From Chitinophagales bacterium (lineage in GTDB: Bacteria > Bacteroidota > Bacteroidia > Chitinophagales > UBA10324), in assembly GCA_013816805.1 (NCBI GenBank), contig JACDDS010000004.1:1-38050 (forward strand): DNA of 38,050 nucleotides. The letters are read 5' to 3'. Positions 16,004 through 24,315 of the stretch are shown here, piece by piece. Numbering within the stretch: position 1 is the stretch's first letter; every line of letters begins with the position of its first letter. Made by a program: the position numbers and the translations under genes. The notes under the pieces are model-generated. The model was not told where the DNA came from. It did not search any database and saw nothing but the letters and a program-made list of their open reading frames with translations.

Positions 16004-17539
16004 ATGAGGTTTACGCTTATCAATTTAATTTTTTCTTCTGTTTTATTCATAGCCGTTGCGGAGCAAGACCAGTGCAACAATGCGGATACGAGCCATACCA
16101 AAAAAAATGGAATGACCCATTCAGATCAGGGTGGAAAAGGCGGGAAAAAAAATGGTTCAGGTGGTGCCCGCAAAAATTCAAGCCAGCCGGATAATACTGC
16201 TGTTCCAAACAGTACAGATAATACAAACAACTCCCCATCATCAGAATCGGTCACCGGTGTATGGGACATCAGCACTGCTAATCAATATAAGCTTAACAAA
16301 AAGATTCATGGTACCTGTATCGTTGCTATAAATTTTTTTAGTGCACGCCGCAGTGGCTCACCTGAAAATAACCAGATAGCACTTAACCCTTATCTGGCCT
16401 TATTTGATTCATTGCACTGGCAAATTGTTGAATGGACCGGTGATGCCTCTGCACATCTTAACCGGTTAAAAGTAAACGACACCACCCTAAGGGCGGGCAA
16501 CGGTTTTAACTGTACCGACTGTGAAGCAAAAAATGCTGCATGTTGTGTTCCTTTCGGTAAAGACTTTTTTAATGAAAATCTGCGTCTGATGAAAAAGACG
16601 CGCATCCGCAATTTCGATTACACCGTCAATTTATCAAGCGGTACTATTGACGAAGCACTATGGGCGTGTAAAAACGGAGCCACTTGGTTGCAGGGTGAGC
16701 TCGAGCTTTCCACCAAAAGACATGTAGACAGATGGCCCAATGGACAAAGCTATGTTAAGGAATGGCAGGCATATATCGATGCTATACATAAGCAATATCC
16801 AAATGTAGTTTTTGAATCGGATGCCGCTCCAATATGGAGCAATCAGCCGCGCGATGTAGAATGGAACAATGCCCTTACATCACTAAAAGGAGATGGATCA
16901 AAGCGGATGTATTTATGGGATGATGACTGTTTCACAGCCACCAACGACTGGAATTATAATATCTCACAGATTAACCTGGCTTACGATAAAACCTACCCTG
17001 ACCGCCTTCGAATGATGCTGTCAAAATTCCCAGGTGATTCCGTAAATATTGCTCAATGGGGGATGAAGAACTTCCAGGACCCCCAACTCGATAATACCAT
17101 GGCAGGAGCACACCTGATTGTGAAGGCCTATTCGTTATTTGAATCAATGACCATGATTAACCATGCTTTTTTTATGAGTATGAAACAGCTAATTGACAAG
17201 ACTATGGTTCCAACCAACAACTATAAGATATTAGTGTTAGCTGGAAAATTTGTCGCGAACTCTGATATGGTAGTTACAACAACATTGCCAGATGGCCTTT
17301 CGGGATCGGTAGGAGTAAATGGCAAAACATTTTACTGCCTGGTATCCAATCAAACGGGTGGCGATAGAATCTATCCTGATATTAACATAAATGGAACGGG
17401 AGAAAATGTTGTTTATCATCAAATCACTTATACTGCAGCATCTCCTGGTTCAATGGATTTTACCCGGACAACCAGGAATGAAAAAGATATTTTACTGAAA
17501 AACAATTCTGTCTCACTCATTTATTTTACAATACCCTAA
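16004..17539 (+). CDS. Secreted glycosidase-like protein, function uncertain
   Basis: A 511-residue protein with a likely signal peptide (residues 1-20), then a low-complexity Gly/Ser/Asn/Lys linker (about 30-85) and a globular region of about 420 residues. The globular part resembles TIM-barrel glycoside hydrolases: WLQGELELSTKRHVDRWPNG (228-247) and YVKEWQAYIDAIHKQYPNVV (250-269) mimic the 'ELGNEL......P.G..Y......a.a.I....P' stretch of GH79/GH51-like enzymes. At the position where a nucleophile motif like 'ITEF' is expected it has VNIAQWGMKN, with Gln351 instead of Glu. A Cys cluster lies at 170-181. No T9SS sorting tail. I would call it a glycosidase-fold protein, possibly inactive; the family assignment is weak. 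Confidence 0.5.
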   Translation: MRFTLINLIFSSVLFIAVAEQDQCNNADTSHTKKNGMTHSDQGGKGGKKNGSGGARKNSSQPDNTAVPNSTDNTNNSPSSESVTGVWDISTANQYKLNKKIHGTCIVAINFFSARRSGSPENNQIALNPYLALFDSLHWQIVEWTGDASAHLNRLKVNDTTLRAGNGFNCTDCEAKNAACCVPFGKDFFNENLRLMKKTRIRNFDYTVNLSSGTIDEALWACKNGATWLQGELELSTKRHVDRWPNGQSYVKEWQAYIDAIHKQYPNVVFESDAAPIWSNQPRDVEWNNALTSLKGDGSKRMYLWDDDCFTATNDWNYNISQINLAYDKTYPDRLRMMLSKFPGDSVNIAQWGMKNFQDPQLDNTMAGAHLIVKAYSLFESMTMINHAFFMSMKQLIDKTMVPTNNYKILVLAGKFVANSDMVVTTTLPDGLSGSVGVNGKTFYCLVSNQTGGDRIYPDININGTGENVVYHQITYTAASPGSMDFTRTTRNEKDILLKNNSVSLIYFTIP

Positions 17540-17581
17540 GTGAAAGATAATGCATAAAGTTTTTCAGTTTTAATTTTCAAT

Positions 17582-17589
17582 TATATTTG
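17582..17589 (+). promoter_or_regulatory. Bacteroidota-type -7 box before the tRNAs
   Basis: TATATTTG fits the Bacteroidota -7 consensus TAnnTTTG exactly and ends 17 bases before tRNA-Gly. The -33 region is T-rich but lacks a clear TTTG, so the call rests on the -7 box and the position. Confidence 0.5.
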
Positions 17590-17606
17590 CGCGAAATCGA
17601 AAACAA

Positions 17607-17679
17607 GCGGGAGTAGCTCAGTTGGTAGAGCACAACCTTGCCAAGGTTGGGGTCGCGGGTTCAAGTCTCGTCTCCCGCT
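17607..17679 (+). tRNA. tRNA-Gly (GCC)
   Basis: A complete cloverleaf of 73 bases: the acceptor GCGGGAG pairs with CTCCCGC at the 3' end, D arm GTAGCTCAGTTGGTAGAGC, anticodon stem CAACCTT...AAGGTTG with anticodon GCC at 17640-17642, and T arm containing GGTTCAAGTC. The discriminator base is T; CCA is not encoded. Confidence 0.97.
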
Positions 17680-17745
17680 CAGTGTTATAGTGAGCTATCC
17701 TATATGGATTGCGTTCTTTGCAGATTATTATTAGCTATCAAACAT

Positions 17746-17831
17746 GCCTTGGTGGTGGAACTGGTAGACACGCAGGACTTAAAATCCTGTCGCCCGAAAA
17801 GGCGGTGCGGGTTCGATTCCCGCCTGAGGCA
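17746..17831 (+). tRNA. tRNA-Leu (UAA)
   Basis: A class II tRNA of 86 bases with a long variable arm (TCGCCCGAAAAGGCGG). The acceptor GCCTTGG pairs with CTGAGGC using two G-U pairs, the anticodon stem is CAGGA/TCCTG and the anticodon TAA lies at 17780-17782. The T arm contains GGTTCGATTC and the discriminator is A. It lies 66 bases after tRNA-Gly, probably on the same transcript. Confidence 0.97.
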
Positions 17832-17937
17832 CAGATTGATTACATTGTTGGATGAAATGGTCTTCTGTTATCACATCTGATTTTATCCGGTTTCATCTTA
17901 CAGTTTTATTTGCATACCCTTTTTATCTTTTTCTCGG

Positions 17938-17958
17938 GCTGGTCGGGATTTGTAATCC
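17938..17958 (+). repeat. Left REP half-element flanking the RAYT remnant
   Basis: GCTGGTCGGGATTTGTAATCC matches the reverse complement of the REP at 18565-18590 and lacks the final half of the palindrome. The two elements flank the decayed transposase in inverted orientation, the arrangement known for RAYT transposases and their REP sequences. Confidence 0.7.
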
Positions 17959-17972
17959 AATCAAAATAAATA

Positions 17973-18527
17973 TCATCCAATTCGAATTACATCAATTAAT
18001 TCTTTTTCAACCGCATAGTCTCGGGCAGAACTAAAGAGATAATCTTCAGCATGAAATACAATCATTCTTTCACGGGATTCTGATGAATGTAATCAAGCTT
18101 TTGTTGTAGCATCATCCCATATTGATCCAGTTCAACAGGATGATTGCCTTCCTGCCAGAATTGAATGCCTTAATCTTTGGATTTACCTTTCCTGTAAACT
18201 CGAATTTATTTAACAGCCATATTTAAAGGCTTTATTGTGCATCATCTTTGATAAGTTCAACTATGCTTTTTGAAGTGAATTTTTTAAAATCGCGAAGAAT
18301 ATCTGAAAGATTAAAGCCGGGTTTTTGCATCCGCAATCAGATGAAGATGGCTGGTCATCAGGCACCCTATCCATAAATCCTCAGTCCTTTATAGGCTGGC
18401 AAAATTCTAATGAGTGAATCAATGCTAGTTTATAACCCGGCCGTGTAAAATCTATCCACTCTATAACTGTCATTGTCAGAAAATATAATGTATCTGATTG
18501 ATTATAGATTTAATATTTAAACGCCAT
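17973..18527 (-). pseudogene. Decayed REP-associated tyrosine transposase (RAYT, IS200-like Y1 family)
   Basis: Conceptual translation across several frames on the minus strand gives a typical small Bacteroidota RAYT. The N-terminal part reads NQSDTLYFLTMTVIEWIDFT and TRPGYKLALIHSLEFCQ. The metal-binding HUH motif is visible in MTSHLHLI (18335-18358), followed by LSDILRDFKKFTSKS, then KFWQEGNHPVELDQYGMMLQ and KLDYIHQNPVKE, and DYLFSSARDYAVEKE near the end. There are an early TAA (codon 6), an in-frame TGA before the HUH motif, and frame changes near 18360, 18230 and 18080, so it cannot make protein. Intact relatives mobilise or maintain REP elements by single-strand transposition. REP copies flank it on both sides. 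Confidence 0.85.
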
Positions 18528-18564
18528 TATCTATAAAATTGGATTATAAATCAAAAGTTATGTG

Positions 18565-18590
18565 GGTCGGGATTACAAATCCCGACCAGC
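18565..18590. repeat. Right REP palindrome
   Basis: GGTCGGGATT and AATCCCGACC are perfect 10-base arms around ACA, with a trailing AGC. The same sequence in the opposite orientation, minus one arm, lies at 17938-17958. This is the probable substrate of the RAYT family represented by the adjacent pseudogene. Confidence 0.75.
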
Positions 18591-18640
18591 ACGTTTATAA
18601 ATTGAAAATATAAGGCATTGATTTAATTTTTATGCCATTA

Positions 18641-19630
18641 TTATTCCATCAATAAATTACAACCCCTCACATCGCTATAATCCATTCGTCCCAGGACATC
18701 AAAAGTGCCATTATGATATTTTTTTCCCAGGTCTGAGGTAGCAATAAAAGCACAGGAGTCAAGGTTAGCGAGATCGATTATGTTGATAGCACCTGTTCGA
18801 TCTGAATCAATTATTTGAAGCGGGTCATTCACATCACGGATTAAAATTTTCATCCATGGCGGGCAATGGAATGTTTGATCCTCCAGGAAATATGCCTGCG
18901 ACAATAGTTCGGTCATTCCATATTCACTGTAAATATTTTTCACCCCGAATGATCTTTTCAATATGTCGTGCAATGCTTCACGTGTAATTTCTTGCCGGCG
19001 TCCCTTCATGCCACCTGTTTCAATCACTGCAGTATGATTTAAGTGGATCTTAAACTTTTCAGCAAAATCAAGCAAGGCAAAGGAAACACCTAAAAGAATG
19101 GTTTTTTGCGATGCAGCTTCGAGACTTAAAAGGATATTAAATAAATCATCGTGGTTGTAAAGGAAGAACCCGCTACGTATATGCTTAGTTTCCTTTATCA
19201 GGAAATCTGCCATATAAACCAGTGAAGAATTCCCTTTTTGCAGATAGGAGGGAAGCAAGGCGAGAAAACAATATTGTTCGGGGCTTCCAAAAAATAATTG
19301 AAATCCTTTAAGTATACTTTCTTCGTAAAGTTTTATATCATGCACATAGTGCTGTGCACTTTGATCGCGCGTTGTGCCGCTGCTGATAAATGTTTTCTGT
19401 TCTATAAAATTTCCAGTTCCTATCCGGTGCGTTTTAAACAGTTCTACCGGAAGAAACGGGATCTGTTCTATTGTGCTGACATCCTGAACACTAGTTTTTT
19501 GCAAAATACAGTATCTTCTATAAATTTCACATTCACCATACTGAAACTGAAAAACTTCCAAGGCAATTTCTGTAAATGACGAATCCGTAATTGAAAATAT
19601 TTTTGATCGCAGTTCATCTCTGGACATCAT
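18641..19630 (-). CDS. LuxE-like acyl-protein synthetase / acyltransferase
   Basis: A 329-residue protein of the LuxE branch of the adenylate-forming superfamily. Recognisable features are IPFLPVELFKTHRI, the serine/threonine-rich nucleotide loop FISSGTTRDQSAQHY (about residues 83-97), GGMKGRRQEITREALH, SEYGMTELLSQAY and a C-terminal LGRMDYSDVRGCNLL. LuxE activates a fatty acid and holds it as an acyl-enzyme for reduction to aldehyde; no LuxC, LuxD or luciferase genes adjoin it here. Bacteroidota relatives are often annotated only as acyl transferases. The frame opens with TTG and GTG codons, but the ATG at 19630 is the likely start. It is followed by the RAYT remnant and preceded by pyruvate kinase, 94 bases away. 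Confidence 0.8.
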   Translation of the reverse strand: MMSRDELRSKIFSITDSSFTEIALEVFQFQYGECEIYRRYCILQKTSVQDVSTIEQIPFLPVELFKTHRIGTGNFIEQKTFISSGTTRDQSAQHYVHDIKLYEESILKGFQLFFGSPEQYCFLALLPSYLQKGNSSLVYMADFLIKETKHIRSGFFLYNHDDLFNILLSLEAASQKTILLGVSFALLDFAEKFKIHLNHTAVIETGGMKGRRQEITREALHDILKRSFGVKNIYSEYGMTELLSQAYFLEDQTFHCPPWMKILIRDVNDPLQIIDSDRTGAINIIDLANLDSCAFIATSDLGKKYHNGTFDVLGRMDYSDVRGCNLLME

Positions 19631-19724
19631 CACCAATATTTTAGAGTGCTTAATCAGTCATTAAAATGTACATGCGATATTAATTTTCTGACTGCTGATG
19701 TCTGATCGCTGCTTGCTCTTTTCT

Positions 19725-21167
19725 CTATTCAATCCTGCTAACCTTAATGGTGTTGGTTCTGCTTCGCTCATGGAGCGGCATACTTGCCGTGTTGATCACC
19801 AGGTTACCGGAAGATACATGTCCCAATGATTTTAAAACTCCATTCACATCTTTTATGGTTTCGTCGGTGGTAGCAAACCGATTATAAAAAAGAACCTGAA
19901 CCCCCCAAACCAAGCTAAAGGCATTGAATAATTTTTTATTATCTGTAAAAATGAAAATCGGCGCTTTCGGACGAAAGCTCGCCAGTTGAAATGCAGTATA
20001 TCCGGAGTGCGTCATGCTCACTATTGCTTTTGCATTAAGCTGGTCGCATATCAAGCATGCCTGGTGGCATATTTCATCCGAGAGAAAAGTATGGGAAGAT
20101 GGGTTCACAACCTTGCGCTTATTATATACAGCATCCTGGGTTTCTGCATAGCGTACAATTCGTTCCATCGTTTTCACAACTTCAACAGGGTATAAGCCGG
20201 TTGATGTTTCAGCGCTTAGCATCACCGCATCTGCTCCATCGAGAACTGCATTGGTTACATCATTGGTCTCGGCGCGGGTAGGGGTAGCGTTTTGAATCAT
20301 GCTCTCCATCATTTGCGTAGCTATAATAACCGGCTTGGCAGCATTGATAGATGACTTTACTATCTGTTTTTGGAGGATGGGTACCTGCTCCATTTCCATT
20401 TCCACACCTAAATCGCCCCGTGCCACCATAATAGCATCCGATGCAGCAATTATATCTTCTATGTTTTTAACAGCTTCCGGTTTCTCGATCTTTGCAATCA
20501 CTTTTGCCTTTGAATTGCGCTGGTGAAGAAGCGCTCTTAACTGGGTAATATCGTCAGCATTACGTACAAATGAAAGCGCAATCCATTCTACTTCGTTTTT
20601 CAGTGCAAATTCAAGATCGGCTATATCCTTATCTGAAATAGCGGGCACTGAAAGCTGGCTGTGCGGGAAATTAACCCCCTTTTTGGAAGTTAACCTGCCT
20701 CCATGAATAACTTTTCCTTCCGCTAAATTTTTATGATCGCTGCTAATAATTTCAATCGTCAGCTTTCCATCATCAAGGAGGATGTATTCTCCGGGTTTTA
20801 TGTCCTGTGCCAGGCGGTCATATTTAATGTATAATTTCTCAGGTGTCGAGACGGTTTCCTCGGATGTGAGCATTATTTTTTTTCCGACGGATAAAAAAAT
20901 TTCATTGTTCAGCACCATGCCAATCCGAAGCTTTGGCCCCTGCAGATCGCCAAGCAGGCAAACATTCGTTTTATTTTCCAGGTTATATTTTCTGACAAGG
21001 TCAACTGTTTGCTGATGATCTTCATGTGTGCTATGTGAAAAATTCATACGCGCCACATCCATTCCTTCTTCTACCATAGCCCCGATAGTTTCATAATTAC
21101 GGGAAGCTGGTCCAATGGTAGCAATTATTTTAGTCCGGGTAAATTCTACCGCTTTCTTTTCACTCAT
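19725..21167 (-). CDS. pyk: Pyruvate kinase
   Basis: A 480-residue glycolytic enzyme that converts phosphoenolpyruvate and ADP to pyruvate and ATP. Hallmarks: TKIIATIGPASRNYETIGAM at the N-terminus, MNFSHSTHEDHQ, LLGDLQGPKLRIG, the signature IAKIEKPEAVKNIEDII with the catalytic Lys, MVARGDLGVEME, MMESMIQNATPTRAETNDV and AVMLSAETSTGLYP, then the C-terminal domain with IVSMTHSGYTAFQLASFRPKA. The ATG at 21167 (MSEKKAVEFTRTK) is chosen over a longer frame to 21221. A TACCTTTG on the minus strand at 21178-21185 fits the Bacteroidota -7 box, though it would leave a very short leader. Confidence 0.97.
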   Translation of the reverse strand: MSEKKAVEFTRTKIIATIGPASRNYETIGAMVEEGMDVARMNFSHSTHEDHQQTVDLVRKYNLENKTNVCLLGDLQGPKLRIGMVLNNEIFLSVGKKIMLTSEETVSTPEKLYIKYDRLAQDIKPGEYILLDDGKLTIEIISSDHKNLAEGKVIHGGRLTSKKGVNFPHSQLSVPAISDKDIADLEFALKNEVEWIALSFVRNADDITQLRALLHQRNSKAKVIAKIEKPEAVKNIEDIIAASDAIMVARGDLGVEMEMEQVPILQKQIVKSSINAAKPVIIATQMMESMIQNATPTRAETNDVTNAVLDGADAVMLSAETSTGLYPVEVVKTMERIVRYAETQDAVYNKRKVVNPSSHTFLSDEICHQACLICDQLNAKAIVSMTHSGYTAFQLASFRPKAPIFIFTDNKKLFNAFSLVWGVQVLFYNRFATTDETIKDVNGVLKSLGHVSSGNLVINTASMPLHERSRTNTIKVSRIE

Positions 21168-21230
21168 ATTATAGCGCCAAAGGTAATGGATAATTAGAAC
21201 CGGATGCAGGCAACGATGCAATTGAGAAAG

Positions 21231-22379
21231 TCAATCCGGATTATTATTAGGTTCTTGTCCTGTAAATGCAGGCTCTGCATTCATTATGCGTACTGACTTT
21301 TGAAGCTCGAATACTTTAAATTGTTTTTTGGTAATTGAAATATATTCCTGTACCCGTGAGAAATTTGTATCTGTTACAAACACCTGCTTAAACCGCTCCC
21401 CCTTCAGCAGATCCAGAATATTATTTGTACGCTGTTCATCAAGCTTATCAAATAAATCATCTAATAACAGAATAGGGGTTTTGTTTGTTTCCTTTTTTAA
21501 CAGTTCAAACTGGGCGATTTTTAAGGCCATCAGAAAAGATTTCTTCTGACCCTGTGAAGCAAACTTTTTAATCAGCTTTTCATCCATATAAAATTCGAAA
21601 TCGTCGCGGTGAACACCTTCCGTAGTTCGCTGAAGCATCCTGTCTTTTTCAGCCGATCTTATCAAAGCAGAGCGAAAATTTTCAAGATGGAAAACCGAAA
21701 TATATTTTGAAAATATTTCTTCACTTTGTCCGGAGATAATGGAATAGTATTTTTCAATAAGCGGTTTTATTTTCTTATGAAATGATTCACGCACTTTAAA
21801 AATTTTTTCTCCGAATGTAATAAGCTGATCGTTGAATGTTTCTATTAATGACGGATCGGGAAACGTTCTGGATCCGCACTGCTTCAGAAGAGCATTTCGT
21901 TGCTGCAATACCCGATTATAGTTCACTAAGTTTTCAAGATAGTTGTGGTCTGTTTGTGAAAGGGTATAATCCATGAATCTCCGGCGCTCCTCACTGCCTT
22001 CATCAATCAGGTAGTGATCATCCGGAGTAACCATTACAACAGGAATCAATCCTACATGATCTGCCATTCGGGAATACGCAATATTGTTTTTCTGCAGCTC
22101 TTTTTTTGATCCGGTTTGATATACGCAGGCTATGTCAAAGTTTTCATTGTCAGATAAGAAGTTTCCATGCACCCGGTGATAGCTTTCTCCGTGACGTATT
22201 GCCTGGTAGTCGTTTCCGTGAAAATAACTTTTCCCGAGACACAGGTAATGAATAGCATCCAGCACGTTTGTTTTACCGGCCCCGTTTTCACCCGTAAAAA
22301 AATTCAGTTCCGGAGAGAATTCAAAGTAAGTGGCGTGATAGTTTTTAAAGTTCTGAAGCGATAGGCCGGTCAGGTACAC
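21231..22379 (-). CDS. recF: DNA replication and repair protein RecF
   Basis: A 382-residue SMC-like ATPase that helps load RecA at single-strand gaps together with RecO and RecR. The Walker A motif GENGAGKT is at residues 30-37, the arm region follows, the signature-like FASQGQKKSFLMALKIAQ lies near 280, and Walker B LLLDDLFDKLDEQR is near 305. The start is a GTG at 22379; an in-frame stop lies only two codons upstream, so no ATG alternative exists on that side. It is divergent from pdhA, sharing a short intergenic region, and is read in the same direction as pyk, 63 bases before it. Confidence 0.96.
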   Translation of the reverse strand: MYLTGLSLQNFKNYHATYFEFSPELNFFTGENGAGKTNVLDAIHYLCLGKSYFHGNDYQAIRHGESYHRVHGNFLSDNENFDIACVYQTGSKKELQKNNIAYSRMADHVGLIPVVMVTPDDHYLIDEGSEERRRFMDYTLSQTDHNYLENLVNYNRVLQQRNALLKQCGSRTFPDPSLIETFNDQLITFGEKIFKVRESFHKKIKPLIEKYYSIISGQSEEIFSKYISVFHLENFRSALIRSAEKDRMLQRTTEGVHRDDFEFYMDEKLIKKFASQGQKKSFLMALKIAQFELLKKETNKTPILLLDDLFDKLDEQRTNNILDLLKGERFKQVFVTDTNFSRVQEYISITKKQFKVFELQKSVRIMNAEPAFTGQEPNNNPD

Positions 22380-22498
22380 GTATAATCAAGGTTTATGGAA
22401 AATAGCACCCAATTGACTTTTTTCTGTAAATTCGCACCCTAATTTTTCAGGTGGGGAAAACAAAAATAATAAAAGAAACCGAGGGCACTTCTCCGGTA

Positions 22499-23530
22499 AT
22501 GGACGAAAATCAATCCGCAAAAATAAAGGAGTCAGAGTTGCCGGTTGCTTTCTCGGGCGATACCTATTTATTCTGGTATGAAACGATGCTTCGTGTACGG
22601 CGCTTTGAAGAGCGTGCCGGTCAGTTGTACGGACAGCAAAAAATCCGTGGCTTTTGCCATCTCTATATTGGCCAGGAAGCCGTTGCGGCGGGAACGGTTT
22701 CAGCATTAAGAAAAGAGGATCCTATTATTACTGCATATCGTGACCATGGAATAGCAATAGCACGCGGCATTCCACCCAATGCATGTATGGCGGAGCTGTT
22801 TGGAAAAGCTACCGGCTGCAGTAAGGGGAAAGGTGGCTCCATGCATTTTTTTTCAAAAGAGCATTTTTTTTTTGGTGGTCATGGCATAGTGGGTGCACAG
22901 ATTCCACTGGGAGCAGGCATTGCATTCGCAGAGAAATATAAGGGCACAGGAAATATATGTGTCTGTTTCTTCGGTGATGGTGCCGCACGTCAGGGTGCCA
23001 TGCACGAGACTTTTAATATGGCAATGACCTGGAAATTACCTGTGGTGTTTATTTGTGAAAATAACCACTATGCAATGGGAACCTCTGTTGAACGTACCAG
23101 CAACGTAGTAAATCTCAGCGAATTAGGACGGGCCTATGAAATGCCCTCATCAAGGGTGGATGGAATGAAATGTGAAACGGTTCATGCTGCCATTGCCCAG
23201 GCTGCCGAGCAGGCACGGGATGGCGGGGGGCCTTCGTTTCTTGAAATTCTGACCTATAGGTATAAAGGTCATTCAATGTCAGACCCTGCAAAATACCGGC
23301 CTAAAGAAGAAGTGGAGGAATATAAGCTCCGCGATCCGATAGAAACAATTCTTGCCGCTATGTATGAAAAAAACGTTGCCACCACCAGTCAGGTTGAAGC
23401 AATAAACAATAAAATTGCCGGAGAAATTGACGCCTGTGTACGTTTTGCAGAAGAGTCACCCTATCCGGATCCATCCGAGATATATACAGATATTTATATG
23501 CAGAAAGATTATCCGTTTCTAATGGATTAA
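22499..23530 (+). CDS. pdhA: Pyruvate dehydrogenase E1 component, alpha subunit
   Basis: A 343-residue thiamine-diphosphate-dependent subunit that decarboxylates pyruvate in the PDH complex. It has the E1-alpha start (YLFWYETMLRVRRFEERAGQLY), the HLYIGQEAVAAG stretch, KGKGGSMHFFSKE, the ThDP-binding GDGAARQGAMHETFNMA ending in an ENN motif (ICENNHYAMGT), and RYKGHSMSDPAKYR with the phosphorylation-loop-type residues. The frame is open to a GTG at 22451, which would add 16 residues (MGKTKIIKETEG...); the ATG gives the more usual length, but the choice is uncertain. No E1-beta gene adjoins it, so the complex is split in the genome. Confidence 0.93.
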   Translation: MDENQSAKIKESELPVAFSGDTYLFWYETMLRVRRFEERAGQLYGQQKIRGFCHLYIGQEAVAAGTVSALRKEDPIITAYRDHGIAIARGIPPNACMAELFGKATGCSKGKGGSMHFFSKEHFFFGGHGIVGAQIPLGAGIAFAEKYKGTGNICVCFFGDGAARQGAMHETFNMAMTWKLPVVFICENNHYAMGTSVERTSNVVNLSELGRAYEMPSSRVDGMKCETVHAAIAQAAEQARDGGGPSFLEILTYRYKGHSMSDPAKYRPKEEVEEYKLRDPIETILAAMYEKNVATTSQVEAINNKIAGEIDACVRFAEESPYPDPSEIYTDIYMQKDYPFLMD

Positions 23531-23578
23531 TCTGCTGTACGTGCAAATTAAAAAATTCAATCCTTAATTAAAATTCAA

Positions 23579-24253
23579 ATGGCAGAGAACATTAAAGATC
23601 AGAATATAAGTCTGGAAGACCGGCTTACTAATTTTGAGCATTGGGTTAATGAAAACCGTCAGCTACTTACAGTTATCATCGGTGGTATTGTTTTAATCGT
23701 GGCAGGTTTTCTTGCCTTTACCAAACTGTATTTAGGTCCTAAAAATATCGAAGCCAATAATCAGATGTTTATGGCTGAGAAATATTTTGGCCAGGATTCG
23801 TTGAATCTTGCCCTGAAAGGAGATGGAAATTATCTTGGATTTCAGCAAATAATGGATGATTACAAATGGACTGATGCGGCCAATCTTGCACATTATTATA
23901 CTGGTATCATTTATCTTAAGCAAAATAAATTCCAGGATGCAATAGACCAGTTAAAGGCTTTTAATGGCAAGGATAAAATGGTGACTTCAATGGCACTCGG
24001 CGCACTTGGGGATGCTTATTCTGAAACAGGAAAAGCAGATGACGCGGTTGATTATTATAAAAAAGCTGCCTATCACTTTGAAAGTGATCTAACAACTCCT
24101 CTATTTTTGAAAAAGGCGGGTATGCTGCTGGAGAACCAGAAAAAAATGGGAGACGCAAAAAATATTTACCAGGAAATAAAATCAAAATATCCCAACTCTG
24201 TGGAGGGAAGAGATATGGATAAATATATTGCAAGGATTGAAGCGGCAAGCTAA
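23579..24253 (+). CDS. Membrane-anchored tetratricopeptide-repeat protein
   Basis: A 224-residue protein: an N-terminal cytoplasmic segment of about 30 residues, one transmembrane helix (about 31-53, LLTVIIGGIVLIVAGFLAF), then two or three TPR units (AHYYTGIIYLKQNKFQDAID; ALGALGDAYSETGKADDAVDYYKKAA; a last unit around KKAGMLLENQKKMGDAKNIY). The layout is like YfgM-type periplasmic TPR proteins. It starts 48 bases after pdhA and may be cotranscribed. In many Bacteroidota I recall this gene next to ribH and recF; here ribH is about 4.8 kb away. Confidence 0.85.
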   Translation: MAENIKDQNISLEDRLTNFEHWVNENRQLLTVIIGGIVLIVAGFLAFTKLYLGPKNIEANNQMFMAEKYFGQDSLNLALKGDGNYLGFQQIMDDYKWTDAANLAHYYTGIIYLKQNKFQDAIDQLKAFNGKDKMVTSMALGALGDAYSETGKADDAVDYYKKAAYHFESDLTTPLFLKKAGMLLENQKKMGDAKNIYQEIKSKYPNSVEGRDMDKYIARIEAAS

Positions 24254-24315
24254 ACCTGTGAGCTATTAGTTTCATTAAAATGATTAATTAATTTTTCCAT
24301 GTCTCAAATTGCTAT

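Noticed and set aside
22451-22498. GTG-initiated N-terminal extension of pdhA
   Set aside because: It would add 16 charged residues not typical of the family; the ATG at 22499 gives the usual length. Not excluded.
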